Assembly (NCBI GenBank): GCA_002366795.1
Contig: DFBX01000076.1
Location: forward strand, 1 to 64,000
Length of the DNA: 64,000 nt
Reading direction: 5' to 3'
Origin: Rhodobacteraceae bacterium UBA3069
GTDB lineage: Bacteria; Pseudomonadota; Alphaproteobacteria; Rhodobacterales; Rhodobacteraceae
Both the position numbers and the translations under genes were made by a program. Under the pieces are notes generated by a model. That model was not told the DNA's origin. It worked only from the letters and a program-made list of their open reading frames with translations, and did no database searches. Below are positions 25,108-33,348 of the stretch, in pieces (position 1 is the first letter of the stretch; each line of letters begins with the position of its first letter).

Positions 25108-26310
25108 TTACAGCACTTCGAACAGGCCAGCGGCACCCATGCCGCCGCCGACGCACATGGTGACAACCACGTATTTCGCGCCGCGGCGCTTGCCCTCGAT
25201 CAGGGCGTGACCGACCATGCGGGCACCGGACATGCCATAGGGGTGGCCAATGGAAATCGCGCCGCCGTTGACGTTCAGCAACTCGTCGGGGATGCCCAGA
25301 ACGCGCTGCGATTGCAGGACTTGGGATGCGAATGCCTCGTTCAGCTCCCACAGGCCGATGTCGTCCACTTTCAGCCCGTGGGCCTCCAGCAGTTTCGGCA
25401 CGGCGTAGATCGGGCCGATGCCCATTTCATCCGGCTCGCAGCCTGCGGCCATCACGCCGACATAGCGGCCCAGCGGTTGCAGCCCGCGTTTTTCGGCTTC
25501 TTTCGCCTCCATCACAACGGATGCGGAGGCACCGTCGGACAGCTGCGAAGCATTGCCCGCGGTGATGAACTTGCCCTCGGCGATGGTCTGGCCATCCTTG
25601 AACACCGGGTACAGCGATTGCAGGTTTTCCAGCGTGGTCGAGGGGCGGTTGCCCTCGTCTTTTTCAAGGGTAACTTCTTTAAAGGAAATCTCTTTGGTTT
25701 CCTTGTCCATGATCCCCATGGTCGAGGTCAGCGGGACGATTTCATCGTCGAACTTGCCTGCCTCTTGCGCGGCGGCGGTGCGCTGCTGCGACCGCAGGGC
25801 ATATGCGTCCTGATCCTCGCGGGAAACGCCGTAACGCTCTGCCACGATCTCGGCCGTTTCCAGCATGGACATATACAGCGCGGGCTTGTGTTCCTTGATC
25901 CATGCGTCAGCGGCCCGATCCATGCGCATGTTCTGGTTCTGCACAAGGCTGATGGCTTCCACGCCGCCGCCGATGCAGATGTCCATGCCGTCATGGACAA
26001 CCTGCTTGGCCGCGGTTGCAATCGCCATCAGGCCGGATGCGCATTGGCGGTCCATCGACATGCCCGCGATGGTCACGGGCAGGCCCGCGCGGATCACGGC
26101 CTGACGGGCGATATTGCCGCCGGTCGAACCCTGCTGGATCGCGGTGCCGACAAGGCAATCGGAAATCTCGGACCCGTCAAGGCCCGCGCGTTTCACGGCA
26201 TGGCTGACGGCATGGCCGATCAGTTCCTGCGCTTGGGTGTTGTTGAAAGCGCCGCGATAGGCCTTGCCGATGGGCGTCCGGGCGGTGGAAACGATTACTG
26301 CGTCACGCAT
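25108..26310 (-). CDS. acetyl-CoA C-acyltransferase (thiolase)
   Basis: The 400-residue thiolase cleaves 3-ketoacyl-CoA with CoA to release acetyl-CoA (or propionyl-CoA). The nucleophile Cys is in MDRQCASGLMAIATAA (about residue 90), the second-site His in GGAISIGHPYGMSGARM (about 350), and the C-terminal Cys in VVTMCVGGGMGAAGLFE (about 380). It follows the SDR by 2 bases, with AAGGA 10 bases before the ATG. It completes the beta-oxidation cycle encoded by this operon. Confidence 0.93.
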   Translation of the reverse strand: MRDAVIVSTARTPIGKAYRGAFNNTQAQELIGHAVSHAVKRAGLDGSEISDCLVGTAIQQGSTGGNIARQAVIRAGLPVTIAGMSMDRQCASGLMAIATAAKQVVHDGMDICIGGGVEAISLVQNQNMRMDRAADAWIKEHKPALYMSMLETAEIVAERYGVSREDQDAYALRSQQRTAAAQEAGKFDDEIVPLTSTMGIMDKETKEISFKEVTLEKDEGNRPSTTLENLQSLYPVFKDGQTIAEGKFITAGNASQLSDGASASVVMEAKEAEKRGLQPLGRYVGVMAAGCEPDEMGIGPIYAVPKLLEAHGLKVDDIGLWELNEAFASQVLQSQRVLGIPDELLNVNGGAISIGHPYGMSGARMVGHALIEGKRRGAKYVVVTMCVGGGMGAAGLFEVL

Positions 26311-26312
26311 GA

Positions 26313-27248
26313 TTATTGGTCCTTCTGGTCAAGAGAGATGCCGCGCAGCTTTGCGGCCATCTGGATGTATTTGTTGGTCTGGTCGAACGCGCCGGGCATT
26401 TCTGTCTGGCCTTCGGGGTCGCGAATTTCGGCCATGCGGGCCATGACGCTGTCGGCGTCCAGCTCGTCATCGCCAAAGGCCACGCCGCGGGTTTCATAAA
26501 TCTTGGTTTCCGCGAAACAGCCGCCGCCTGCGCCAAGGATCATTTTGGCGGGCGCGTCCTCGGCCACAAGGCACAGCAGGCCGGGGGTGATGGTTTCCGG
26601 CTTCAGCAACGGCAGCACGGCGGGGGGCAGCAATTCTTCGGTCATGCGGGTGGCGGCGGTGGGGGCCAGCATGTTGACACGGATGCCCTTGCGGTTGCCT
26701 TCCTGGTGCAGCACGTTCATCAGCCCCAGCATGGCGGATTTCGCCGCGCCGTAATTGGACTGGCCGAAGTTGCCATACATGCCCGACGCCGAGGTGGTGA
26801 AGACGATGCGGCCGTATTCCCGCTCGACCATGTGCCGCCACAGGGCGTGGGTGCAGTTGACGCTGCCCATCAGGTGAACATCCATCACCAGCTGGAAATC
26901 TTCCAGCGTCATCTTGGCGAAGGTCTTGTCGCGCAGGATGCCCGCGTTGTTGACCAGAATGTCCACTTGGCCGAATTCGGCGATGGCTTCGTCGGCCATG
27001 GCCTGCACCTGCGCGGCGTCTGCCACGTTGGCGCCATTGGCGATGGCATGGCCGCCGTTCGCGCGTATTTCATCCACGACGGATTGCGCCGCGTTGGACG
27101 ATCCGCCCGATCCGTCGCGTGATGCGCCCAGATCGTTGACGACAACCTTGGCCCCGCGTGCGGCCAGCCCAAGGGCGTGCGACCGCCCCAGACCGACACC
27201 CGCGCCGGTGACGATGGCGACGCGACCGGTGAAATCAACTTTGCTCAT
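26313..27248 (-). CDS. SDR dehydrogenase, MFE-2/(R)-3-hydroxyacyl-CoA type
   Basis: This short-chain dehydrogenase of 311 residues has TGAGVGLGRSHALGLAARGAKVVVNDLGAS (NAD-binding, about 12-40), NNAGI (about 92), a catalytic Ser at TTSASGMYG and YGAAK (Tyr/Lys about 163-167). The N-terminal part matches the dehydrogenase domain of peroxisomal multifunctional enzyme type 2, which oxidises (R)-3-hydroxyacyl-CoA. The ATG at 27248 overlaps the MaoC stop by 4 bases. Paired with the MaoC hydratase it provides an (R)-specific arm of beta-oxidation. The C-terminal ~60 residues extend beyond a minimal SDR. Confidence 0.9.
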   Translation of the reverse strand: MSKVDFTGRVAIVTGAGVGLGRSHALGLAARGAKVVVNDLGASRDGSGGSSNAAQSVVDEIRANGGHAIANGANVADAAQVQAMADEAIAEFGQVDILVNNAGILRDKTFAKMTLEDFQLVMDVHLMGSVNCTHALWRHMVEREYGRIVFTTSASGMYGNFGQSNYGAAKSAMLGLMNVLHQEGNRKGIRVNMLAPTAATRMTEELLPPAVLPLLKPETITPGLLCLVAEDAPAKMILGAGGGCFAETKIYETRGVAFGDDELDADSVMARMAEIRDPEGQTEMPGAFDQTNKYIQMAAKLRGISLDQKDQ

Positions 27249-27724
27249 GCGGTTTCTCCCAGGTAGCGGCGGCCGATCCATTCGGCGACGAGGGCGGGTC
27301 TCTCCTGGCCCTCGATCTCGACCGTGACGGTGGTGGTGGTTTGGAACTCGCCGGGCCGGATTTCCTCGATCTTGTCGAGGACAAAGCGGCCGCGGATACG
27401 CGCGCCGACCTTCACCGGCGAGATGAAGCGCATCTTGTTCATGCCGTAGTTCACGCCCATCGCGACGCCTTCGATCGACGGCATCTGGTAGACCATGGCC
27501 GACAGCAGCGAGAGGGTCAGGAACCCGTGCGCGATGGTGCTGCCGAACGGCGTTTGCGCGGCCTTTTCCGGGTCCACATGGATGAACTGGTGGTCATGGG
27601 TGCAATCGGCGAACTTGTCGATCTGGTCCTGCGTGATGGTGAACCAGTCCGACACGCCCATTTCCTTGCCTTGCAGCGCCTTGAATTCGGCCAGGGGCAG
27701 GGTCTTGGTTGCGGGTAGCGACAT
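27245..27724 (-). CDS. MaoC-type (R)-specific enoyl-CoA hydratase
   Basis: The 159-residue hotdog hydratase has the hydratase-2 motif DQIDKFADCTHDHQFIHVDPEKAAQTPFGSTIAHGFLTLSLL (about 32-72), with the catalytic Asp/His pair. It adds water to trans-2-enoyl-CoA to give (R)-3-hydroxyacyl-CoA. The ATG at 27724 follows the upstream SDR stop by one base. Partner of the MFE-2-type SDR that overlaps it. Confidence 0.9.
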   Translation of the reverse strand: MSLPATKTLPLAEFKALQGKEMGVSDWFTITQDQIDKFADCTHDHQFIHVDPEKAAQTPFGSTIAHGFLTLSLLSAMVYQMPSIEGVAMGVNYGMNKMRFISPVKVGARIRGRFVLDKIEEIRPGEFQTTTTVTVEIEGQERPALVAEWIGRRYLGETA

Positions 27725-27725
27725 C

Positions 27726-28550
27726 TTACAGTTCCTCGTTGAAGAGAGAGCCGGACGCCTGCGACTGCATCCCACCCGACAGCGGGATCACCGCACCCGA
27801 GATATAAGCGCCGCCCTTGCCGCAAAGGAATTGCAGCGTGCCTGCGATGTCTTCGGGGCGGCCAACACGGCCAAGTGGCACGCCTTCGGCAGATTTCGCC
27901 TGACCTTCCTCGGTGCCGATAGCAAAAGCGGTCATCTTGGACACGAACGGCCCGGGCGCGATGGCATTGACGGTGATATGTTCCGGCGCAAGGTCGTTGG
28001 ACAGAACGCGGGTCATGTGATGCACCGCGCCTTTGGACACGGCATAGGAATAGGTCATCGTTCCCTTCGGGATCTCGCCCATGACCGAACCGGTGTTGAC
28101 GACGCGGGCGGGGTCATCGAGGGTGGCCGCATTGCGCAGCAGTGGCAGCAGCGCTTGCGTCAGGTGGAACATGCCCTGCACGTTCAGGCTGAACAGCTTG
28201 TCCCACGCGGTGTAGGGATGTTCGCCCAAGGCGGCGCCCCATGTGCGTCCGGCGTTGTTGAACAAGATGTGCAGCGTACCAGTGCGCTTGTTAACCTCGG
28301 CGACAAGGGCGTCGATGCCCTCTTCGGTGGACACGTCGCCGCCGAAGCCTTCAACGCTTCCGGGCAGGCCCATCGCGTTGATTTCCCTGGCGACAGCCTC
28401 GCAGGCGTCGGCCTTGCGGCTGGCGATCATAACCCGCGCACCTGCGGCGACAAGTCCTTCGGTGGCCATGCGGCCAATGCCGCTGGAACCGCCAGTGACC
28501 AACGCCACCTTGCCCGTCAGGTCAAACAGTTCATTCGGGGTCATACCCAT
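27726..28550 (-). CDS. SDR family oxidoreductase
   Basis: This 274-residue classical short-chain dehydrogenase has TGGSSGIGRMATEGLVAAGARVMIASR (about 19-45), FNNAGR, catalytic Ser in NTGSVMG and YAVSK (about 172-176), plus PEDIAGTLQFLCGKGGAYISGAVIPLSGG near the end. The Arg after IAS at the end of strand 2 suggests NADP preference. GGAGGAATTTAA precedes the ATG. Its substrate in the acyl-CoA operon is not known; a second hydroxyacyl-CoA or keto group is likely. Confidence 0.87.
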   Translation of the reverse strand: MGMTPNELFDLTGKVALVTGGSSGIGRMATEGLVAAGARVMIASRKADACEAVAREINAMGLPGSVEGFGGDVSTEEGIDALVAEVNKRTGTLHILFNNAGRTWGAALGEHPYTAWDKLFSLNVQGMFHLTQALLPLLRNAATLDDPARVVNTGSVMGEIPKGTMTYSYAVSKGAVHHMTRVLSNDLAPEHITVNAIAPGPFVSKMTAFAIGTEEGQAKSAEGVPLGRVGRPEDIAGTLQFLCGKGGAYISGAVIPLSGGMQSQASGSLFNEEL

Positions 28551-28578
28551 TTAAATTCCTCCCATAAGTGTCATGCAG

Positions 28579-28600
28579 CGTGGGGGCATGCGCCCCCACG
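28579..28600 (-). repeat. perfect intercistronic hairpin after the small acyl-CoA dehydrogenase gene
   Basis: CGTGGGGGC-ATGC-GCCCCCACG is a 22-base perfect palindrome in the 72-base gap between the dehydrogenase gene (ends 28623) and the SDR gene (starts 28550). It has a 9-bp GC stem but no following T run on the operon strand. It may partly stop transcription, or protect the upstream mRNA end. Confidence 0.75.
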
Positions 28601-28622
28601 CGCGATTTTGTATTATGGCGCG

Positions 28623-29744
28623 TCAAAATCCGCGCGCGGCAGCGACGATGGCGGCGTGATAGCCGTAATCCCCAAACCATTCGGCACCCACGCGGGCGCG
28701 TTTCATAAAGAATCCCATGTCGAATTCGTCGGTCATGCCGATCCCGCCATGCATCTGCACGCCCTCGGACACGGCCAGTTTGGCGGTCTTGGTGGCGCGG
28801 GCCTTGGCAAGGCTGACGGCAACGGCGGCGTCGTTGGGGTGGGTGTCCAGCATCCGGCCCGCATTGGCGATGGCGGAGGCCGTCACCTCGATTTCCGCCC
28901 ACAGATGCGCAGCGCGGTGTTGCAGCGCCTGGAATGTGCCGATCAGCACGCCGAATTGCTTGCGGTCTTTCAGGTATTGCGCGGTCATGCCAAAGGCCCC
29001 CGCCGACACGCCGCCCAGTTCGGCGGCAACGGCGGCTTGCCCGGCGTTCAGGCCTTGTTGCAGCGCAGCCAGCCCGCCGCCCACTTCGCCCACCACGTCG
29101 TCACCCGTGGCGTCGACATTGTCGAAATTCATGCGGGCATAGTCGCGCCCGTCGATGGCGGCGATGGCGTCGCGGGTCAGGCCCGCGCGGTCTGCATCCA
29201 GATCGAACAGGGTCAGGCCCTCTGCCTCGCCCGCCGCGCCAGCGGTGCGGGCCAGAACCAGTACACGGTTGGCATTGCGCCCTTCGGCGACGAATGCCTT
29301 TTTGCCCGACAGTTTAAAGGCGTTGCCCGATTGGATCGCTTCCATCGCCACGCCCGCGGGGTTGAATTTCGCCCCCTCGTCAATTGCCAGCGCATAGATG
29401 GTGGACCCGTCGGCAATGCCGGACAGTCGGTCCGACGCGGCGGCGCGCAGGGTGGTGGCAGCGATCACCGCGGACGAGATGAAAGGCGAGGCGACCAGCG
29501 TCTTGCCCATCTCCTCGGCCAGGATGCCCGCCGCGCGGTGGCCCATGTCGGCCCCGCCCTGATTCTCGGGGACCAGCACACCGGCCCATCCCATCTGTGC
29601 CATCTCGGCCCAAAGGCCACGGTCGAAACCGGTGCCTTCGTCGCGCACCTTTCGGAAGGCGGTGACAGGGGCAGAGGCATCGAGGAAACCGCGCGCAGCG
29701 TCGCGCAGCATCGTTTCGTCTTCGTTCAGAAGAAGGCTTTCCAT
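28623..29744 (-). CDS. acyl-CoA dehydrogenase, small-subunit type
   Basis: The 373-residue acyl-CoA dehydrogenase-family protein has N-terminal LLNEDETMLRDAARGFLDASAP, middle FKLSGKKAFVAEG and C-terminal KDRKQFGVLIGTFQALQHRAAHLWAEI and MHGGIGMTDEFDMGFFMKRARV. A catalytic YEGT-type glutamate motif is not visible. It is encoded 20 bases after a larger dehydrogenase, a second large/small pair in this window. Hetero-oligomer formation is inferred from known tandem pairs (for example in steroid side-chain degradation). Confidence 0.85.
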   Translation of the reverse strand: MESLLLNEDETMLRDAARGFLDASAPVTAFRKVRDEGTGFDRGLWAEMAQMGWAGVLVPENQGGADMGHRAAGILAEEMGKTLVASPFISSAVIAATTLRAAASDRLSGIADGSTIYALAIDEGAKFNPAGVAMEAIQSGNAFKLSGKKAFVAEGRNANRVLVLARTAGAAGEAEGLTLFDLDADRAGLTRDAIAAIDGRDYARMNFDNVDATGDDVVGEVGGGLAALQQGLNAGQAAVAAELGGVSAGAFGMTAQYLKDRKQFGVLIGTFQALQHRAAHLWAEIEVTASAIANAGRMLDTHPNDAAVAVSLAKARATKTAKLAVSEGVQMHGGIGMTDEFDMGFFMKRARVGAEWFGDYGYHAAIVAAARGF

Positions 29745-29763
29745 GCTATGATTTCCTTATGTC

Positions 29764-30969
29764 TTACTTGTAGGGCAGTTCGAGAACACGCTTGGCGATG
29801 ATGTCCAGCATCACCTCGGATGTGCCGCCCTCGATCGAGTTGGCCTTGGTACGCAGCCATTCGCTGGCCAGTTCCCCATGCGTGCTGTCCCATTCGGCGG
29901 CGTCCATGCCGGTGAGCGACATCAGCAGTTCATACCCGCGCTTGTTCAGCTCGGTCCCTTGATATTTCAGCATCGACGAGGCGTTGCCGATCGGCACACC
30001 CACGCCCGCCATGTCCTTGTAGCGATCAAGGGTCAGGTCCACGGCCATGGAATCGATTTCATATTTCATCGCCTCGGCCCGCAGGACGGGATTTCCATTG
30101 AGGTCAGAATCAGACGAGATGATCTGCCCCACCGAACGGCCACCCAAAGGCCCGCGCGATCCCGATCCGATCATCTCGCGCTCGTGTGTCAGCAAGTGCT
30201 TGGCTACGTCCCATCCGCGGTTCTGTTCGCCCACGACGGCATTAATGCCGGGGCCATGTTCCTTAGGCACTTTGACGTTGTCAAAGAACGTCTCGCAGAA
30301 CGGGGATTTGCCGGAAATCAGGCGAATCGGCTTGGTCGTCACGCCCGCGCTGGTCATGTCGATCAGCATAAACGAAATGCCCTTGTGCTTGGGCGCGTCG
30401 CGGTCGGTGCGGACCAGCGCAAAGATCCAGTCGGCCTGATCGGCGTAGGAGGTCCAGATTTTCTGACCATTGATAAGCCAGTGATCGCCCATGTCCTCGG
30501 CCCGGGTCTGCACATTGGCCAGATCGGACCCCGCGCCGGGTTCGGAATAGCCTTGGCACCAGCGGATTTCGCCACGCGCGATCTCAGGGAGGAAGCGTTT
30601 TTTCTGTTCTTCGGTGCCGAATGCCAGCAGCGCCGGACCCAGCATCCAGATGCCGAAGGATTGCAGCGGCAGCTTGGCACCGACCGCCGCCAACTCCTCC
30701 AGCCAGATTTTCTGCAAATCGCGGCTTAGGCCCGCACCGCCATATTCGACCGGCCAGGTCGGGACGGTCATGCCCTGTGACGCTGCGTTCTGCATCCACT
30801 CTTTTTGCGCGGGGGACGAGAATTCGAACCGCTTTCCGCCCCAGCAGATGTCGGATTCGGCGAATCCGTCGTGGCTTTCGCGGCCCTTCATCTCTGCTGG
30901 GCAAGCGCTTGCTAGCCAAGCGCGAATATCCTTGCGGAATTGCGCGGGATCGCGCGACAGTTCCAGCAT
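29764..30969 (-). CDS. acyl-CoA dehydrogenase, large-subunit type
   Basis: The 401-residue acyl-CoA dehydrogenase is the first gene of the minus-strand operon. It has the flavin-contact segment IRWCQGYSEPGAGSDLANV (about 140-158), GQKIWTSYADQADWIFALVRTD, and the C-terminal SIEGGTSEVMLDIIAKRVLEL. Unlike its counterpart at 5331-6518 it retains Glu at position 380 where medium-chain enzymes have their base. GGGAGG precedes the ATG. The gene is divergent from the Liv-type importer, so the two transcripts may be co-regulated from the 138-base spacer. Confidence 0.88.
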   Translation of the reverse strand: MLELSRDPAQFRKDIRAWLASACPAEMKGRESHDGFAESDICWGGKRFEFSSPAQKEWMQNAASQGMTVPTWPVEYGGAGLSRDLQKIWLEELAAVGAKLPLQSFGIWMLGPALLAFGTEEQKKRFLPEIARGEIRWCQGYSEPGAGSDLANVQTRAEDMGDHWLINGQKIWTSYADQADWIFALVRTDRDAPKHKGISFMLIDMTSAGVTTKPIRLISGKSPFCETFFDNVKVPKEHGPGINAVVGEQNRGWDVAKHLLTHEREMIGSGSRGPLGGRSVGQIISSDSDLNGNPVLRAEAMKYEIDSMAVDLTLDRYKDMAGVGVPIGNASSMLKYQGTELNKRGYELLMSLTGMDAAEWDSTHGELASEWLRTKANSIEGGTSEVMLDIIAKRVLELPYK

Positions 30970-31008
30970 GACATCCCTCCCTCTGATGTTTGTTTTGCAC
31001 TGCAGAAT

Positions 31009-31026
31009 AGAATTTCACGGAATTCT
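31009..31026. promoter_or_regulatory. candidate operator dyad in the acyl-CoA/Liv divergent region
   Basis: AGAATT-TCACGG-AATTCT has perfect 6-bp arms 6 bases apart. Its right end touches a TTGACA (31026-31031) that could be a -35 element for the plus-strand transporter operon; the matching -10 is weak (TTTCAA or TTCAAT about 17-18 bases on). A repressor bound here could control both directions. No regulator gene adjoins it; the only nearby one is the IclR gene at 39352-40176. Confidence 0.35.
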
Positions 31027-31107
31027 TGACAAGGAAGCAATATCAATCTTTCAATGGCGTCAAGGAGAGCCTGTCACGCTGGCAGCTTTTCGTAACGGGA
31101 GGAAAAT

Positions 31108-32337
31108 ATGAAACTTATGAAATCCGCCGCGCTTGCGGCAGCCTTTGGTTTTGTCGCTATGGGCGCATCGGCCGAAACGTTGAAGATCGGCTTCATTGAT
31201 CCGCTCTCTGGGCCGTTCGGTCCGTCGGGCGACGCAGCGATGAAGCACTGGATGTACGCCGCAGAGCAAGTGAACAAGGCTGGCGGCATCAACGGCGCCG
31301 AGGTTGAGATCATTGCCTATGACAACAAGGTCAACCCCAAGGAATCGCTGATTCAGTTCCAAAAGGCCATCGACAGAGGCGTTCGTATCATCGCGCAGGG
31401 CAACGGCTCTTCGGTTGCGTCCGCGCTGATCGACGCCGTCGACAAGCACAACAAACGTAACCCGGGCGACGAGGTTATCTACCTGAACTTCGCCGCGGTT
31501 GACCCGTCCTTCACCAACGACCGTTGTTCGTTCTATCACTTCCGCTTCGACAGCCATGCCGAAATGAAGATGAACGCCGTTACCGACTGGATCGCAGCCC
31601 GCCCCGAGATCAAGAAGGTTTACGTGATCGGCCAGGACTATTCCTTCGGTCAGGCGAACGCGAAAGCGGCTGATGCGATGATCAAGGCCAAGCGCCCCGA
31701 CATTGAAATCGTCGGCAACGAGCTGCACCCGATGGGCAAGGTCAAGGACTTCACCCCCTACATCCAGAAAATCATGCAGGCCGAAGCCGATGCCGTCATC
31801 ACCGGCAACTGGGGTGCCGACATGGTTCTGCTGATCAAGGCAGCCATCGCGTCGGGCCACGAAGTGCCCTACCTGACCTTCTACGGCGGCTCGCTTGGCG
31901 CGGCCACGGCGATCGGCAAGGATGGTGTCGGGCAACTGTACCAGATTTCCGAGGTGAACACGAACCTGGAAACCACGCCTGAACAGAACGCGTTGATCGA
32001 CGGTTACGAGGCTGCCTATCACGACAGCTATTACTATCACCGTGTCTTCAACGCGATGACCATGCTGGACGAGGCCGCCGAGAAGGCCGGTACGAACAAC
32101 GTTGTGGAAATCGCCAAGCAGTTGGAAGGCGCAACGCTGGACACGGGCTATGGCACCATCACCATGCGTGCCGAAGATCACCAGATCCTCCAGCCGCTGT
32201 TCATGTCCGTCTTCTCTGACAACGTGACGCGCGGTGTCGAAGGCCTGCCACTTGGCTGGACCTCTGGCGATGCAGACCGGATCGAGGCAGACGCGACAGC
32301 GATGCCCACCAGCTGCAAGATGGAACGCCCCGAGTAA
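31108..32337 (+). CDS. Liv-type ABC transporter, periplasmic binding protein
   Basis: The 409-residue class I periplasmic binding protein has a signal peptide (MKLMKSAALAAAFGFVAMGASA), then ETLKIGFIDPLSGPFGPSGDAAM and the two-lobe fold of branched-chain amino acid/amide binding proteins (NKAGGINGAEVEII, GNWGADMVLLIKAA). A Cys pair near DRCSFYHF and TSCKM may form a disulfide. GGGAGG precedes the ATG. It heads the importer operon and is divergent from the acyl-CoA operon, so its ligand may be a carboxylic acid precursor of that pathway and not an amino acid. Confidence 0.88.
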   Translation: MKLMKSAALAAAFGFVAMGASAETLKIGFIDPLSGPFGPSGDAAMKHWMYAAEQVNKAGGINGAEVEIIAYDNKVNPKESLIQFQKAIDRGVRIIAQGNGSSVASALIDAVDKHNKRNPGDEVIYLNFAAVDPSFTNDRCSFYHFRFDSHAEMKMNAVTDWIAARPEIKKVYVIGQDYSFGQANAKAADAMIKAKRPDIEIVGNELHPMGKVKDFTPYIQKIMQAEADAVITGNWGADMVLLIKAAIASGHEVPYLTFYGGSLGAATAIGKDGVGQLYQISEVNTNLETTPEQNALIDGYEAAYHDSYYYHRVFNAMTMLDEAAEKAGTNNVVEIAKQLEGATLDTGYGTITMRAEDHQILQPLFMSVFSDNVTRGVEGLPLGWTSGDADRIEADATAMPTSCKMERPE

Positions 32338-32365
32338 GCGCAACCATCTGAAATAGTAGATCAGA

Positions 32366-32403
32366 AGGGCGCCGTGCGTCGATCGCGCGCGGCGCCCCTT
32401 TTG
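32366..32403 (+). terminator. attenuating terminator between binding protein and permease genes
   Basis: GGGCGCCG (32367-32374) pairs with CGGCGCCC (32390-32397), extended inward by GC-rich pairs, and is followed by CTTTT. It lies 30 bases after the binding-protein stop and just before the permease gene. It fits partial termination, which would give more binding protein than membrane components. Confidence 0.65.
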
Positions 32404-32415
32404 CAAGAGGGTCCC

Positions 32416-33348
32416 ATGGAAACGATTATATTTTCGCTCCTGAACGGGGTGATTTACGGCTTGTTACTGTTCATGCTGTCCAGCGGTTTGACGCTGATTT
32501 TCAGCATGATGGGCGTGCTGAACTTCGCCCACGCCAGTTTTTATATGTTGGGCGCGTATTTCGCCTATACGATCAGCGGGGTCAGTTCGTTTTGGCTGGC
32601 GCTGATTTTCGCACCCATCCTTGTCGGCCTTATCGGGGCCGCGGTCGAGAAATGGGGGCTTAGAACGGTGCATGCGAACGGCCACGTTGCCGAATTGCTG
32701 TTCACCTTCGGGCTGGCTTATATCATCGATGAAATCGTGAAAATCGTCTACGGGCGCAATGCCGTTGACTACCGTGTGCCCGAATTGCTGGATTTCCCGC
32801 TGTTCGAGCTGTTCGGCGCGCAATATCCGGCCTACCGGATCTTCATCCTGTTCATTTCCGTCGGCATGCTGATCGCGCTGTGGTTCATCCTGAACCGTAC
32901 CCGCGCGGGCCTGATCATTCAGGCGGCGCTGACCCATCCGCATATGGTGGGCAGTCTGGGCCACAACGTGCCGCGCATCTTCATGACCGTGTTTGGCGCG
33001 GGCTGTGCGCTGGCTGGTCTGGCCGGTGTGATTGGCGGCAACTACCTTGTGACCGATCCGGCAATGGCCGTGCAAATGGGGCCGATCGTTTTCGTGGTCG
33101 TGGTCGTCGGCGGGCTTGGATCGCTGGCGGGGGCATTCCTTGCCGCCATGATCCTTGGCCTTCTGCAAACCTTTGCCGTCGCCATCGACGCCACATTCGC
33201 CGACATCTTCGGGTTCCTTGGTCTGTCGCAGACCTCGGAGGTGGGCAGCATCACTATTGCCTCGCTGGCGCCGATGCTTCCGTTCCTGATGCTGGTAATT
33301 GTCCTGATGATCCGCCCTCGTGGCCTTCTGGGAGACCGTGAGCTGTGA
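32416..33348 (+). CDS. Liv-type ABC transporter, permease (LivH-like)
   Basis: The 310-residue permease has about eight transmembrane helices. The N-terminal LNGVIYGLLLFMLSSGLTLIFSMMGVLNFAHASFYMLGAY (about 8-47) and a later AGLAGVIGGN and VVGGLGSLAGAFLAAMILGLLQTFA are classical LivH motifs. The ATG at 32416 was chosen over an upstream in-frame start at 32374, which lies inside the hairpin. Its stop overlaps the LivM-like GTG start. Confidence 0.92.
   Translation: METIIFSLLNGVIYGLLLFMLSSGLTLIFSMMGVLNFAHASFYMLGAYFAYTISGVSSFWLALIFAPILVGLIGAAVEKWGLRTVHANGHVAELLFTFGLAYIIDEIVKIVYGRNAVDYRVPELLDFPLFELFGAQYPAYRIFILFISVGMLIALWFILNRTRAGLIIQAALTHPHMVGSLGHNVPRIFMTVFGAGCALAGLAGVIGGNYLVTDPAMAVQMGPIVFVVVVVGGLGSLAGAFLAAMILGLLQTFAVAIDATFADIFGFLGLSQTSEVGSITIASLAPMLPFLMLVIVLMIRPRGLLGDREL

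Noticed and set aside
27495..29801. 768-codon plus-strand open frame opposite MaoC, SDR and an acyl-CoA dehydrogenase
   Set aside because: Low-complexity Gly/His/Arg composition, no recognisable domain, and it opposes three genes with intact catalytic motifs.
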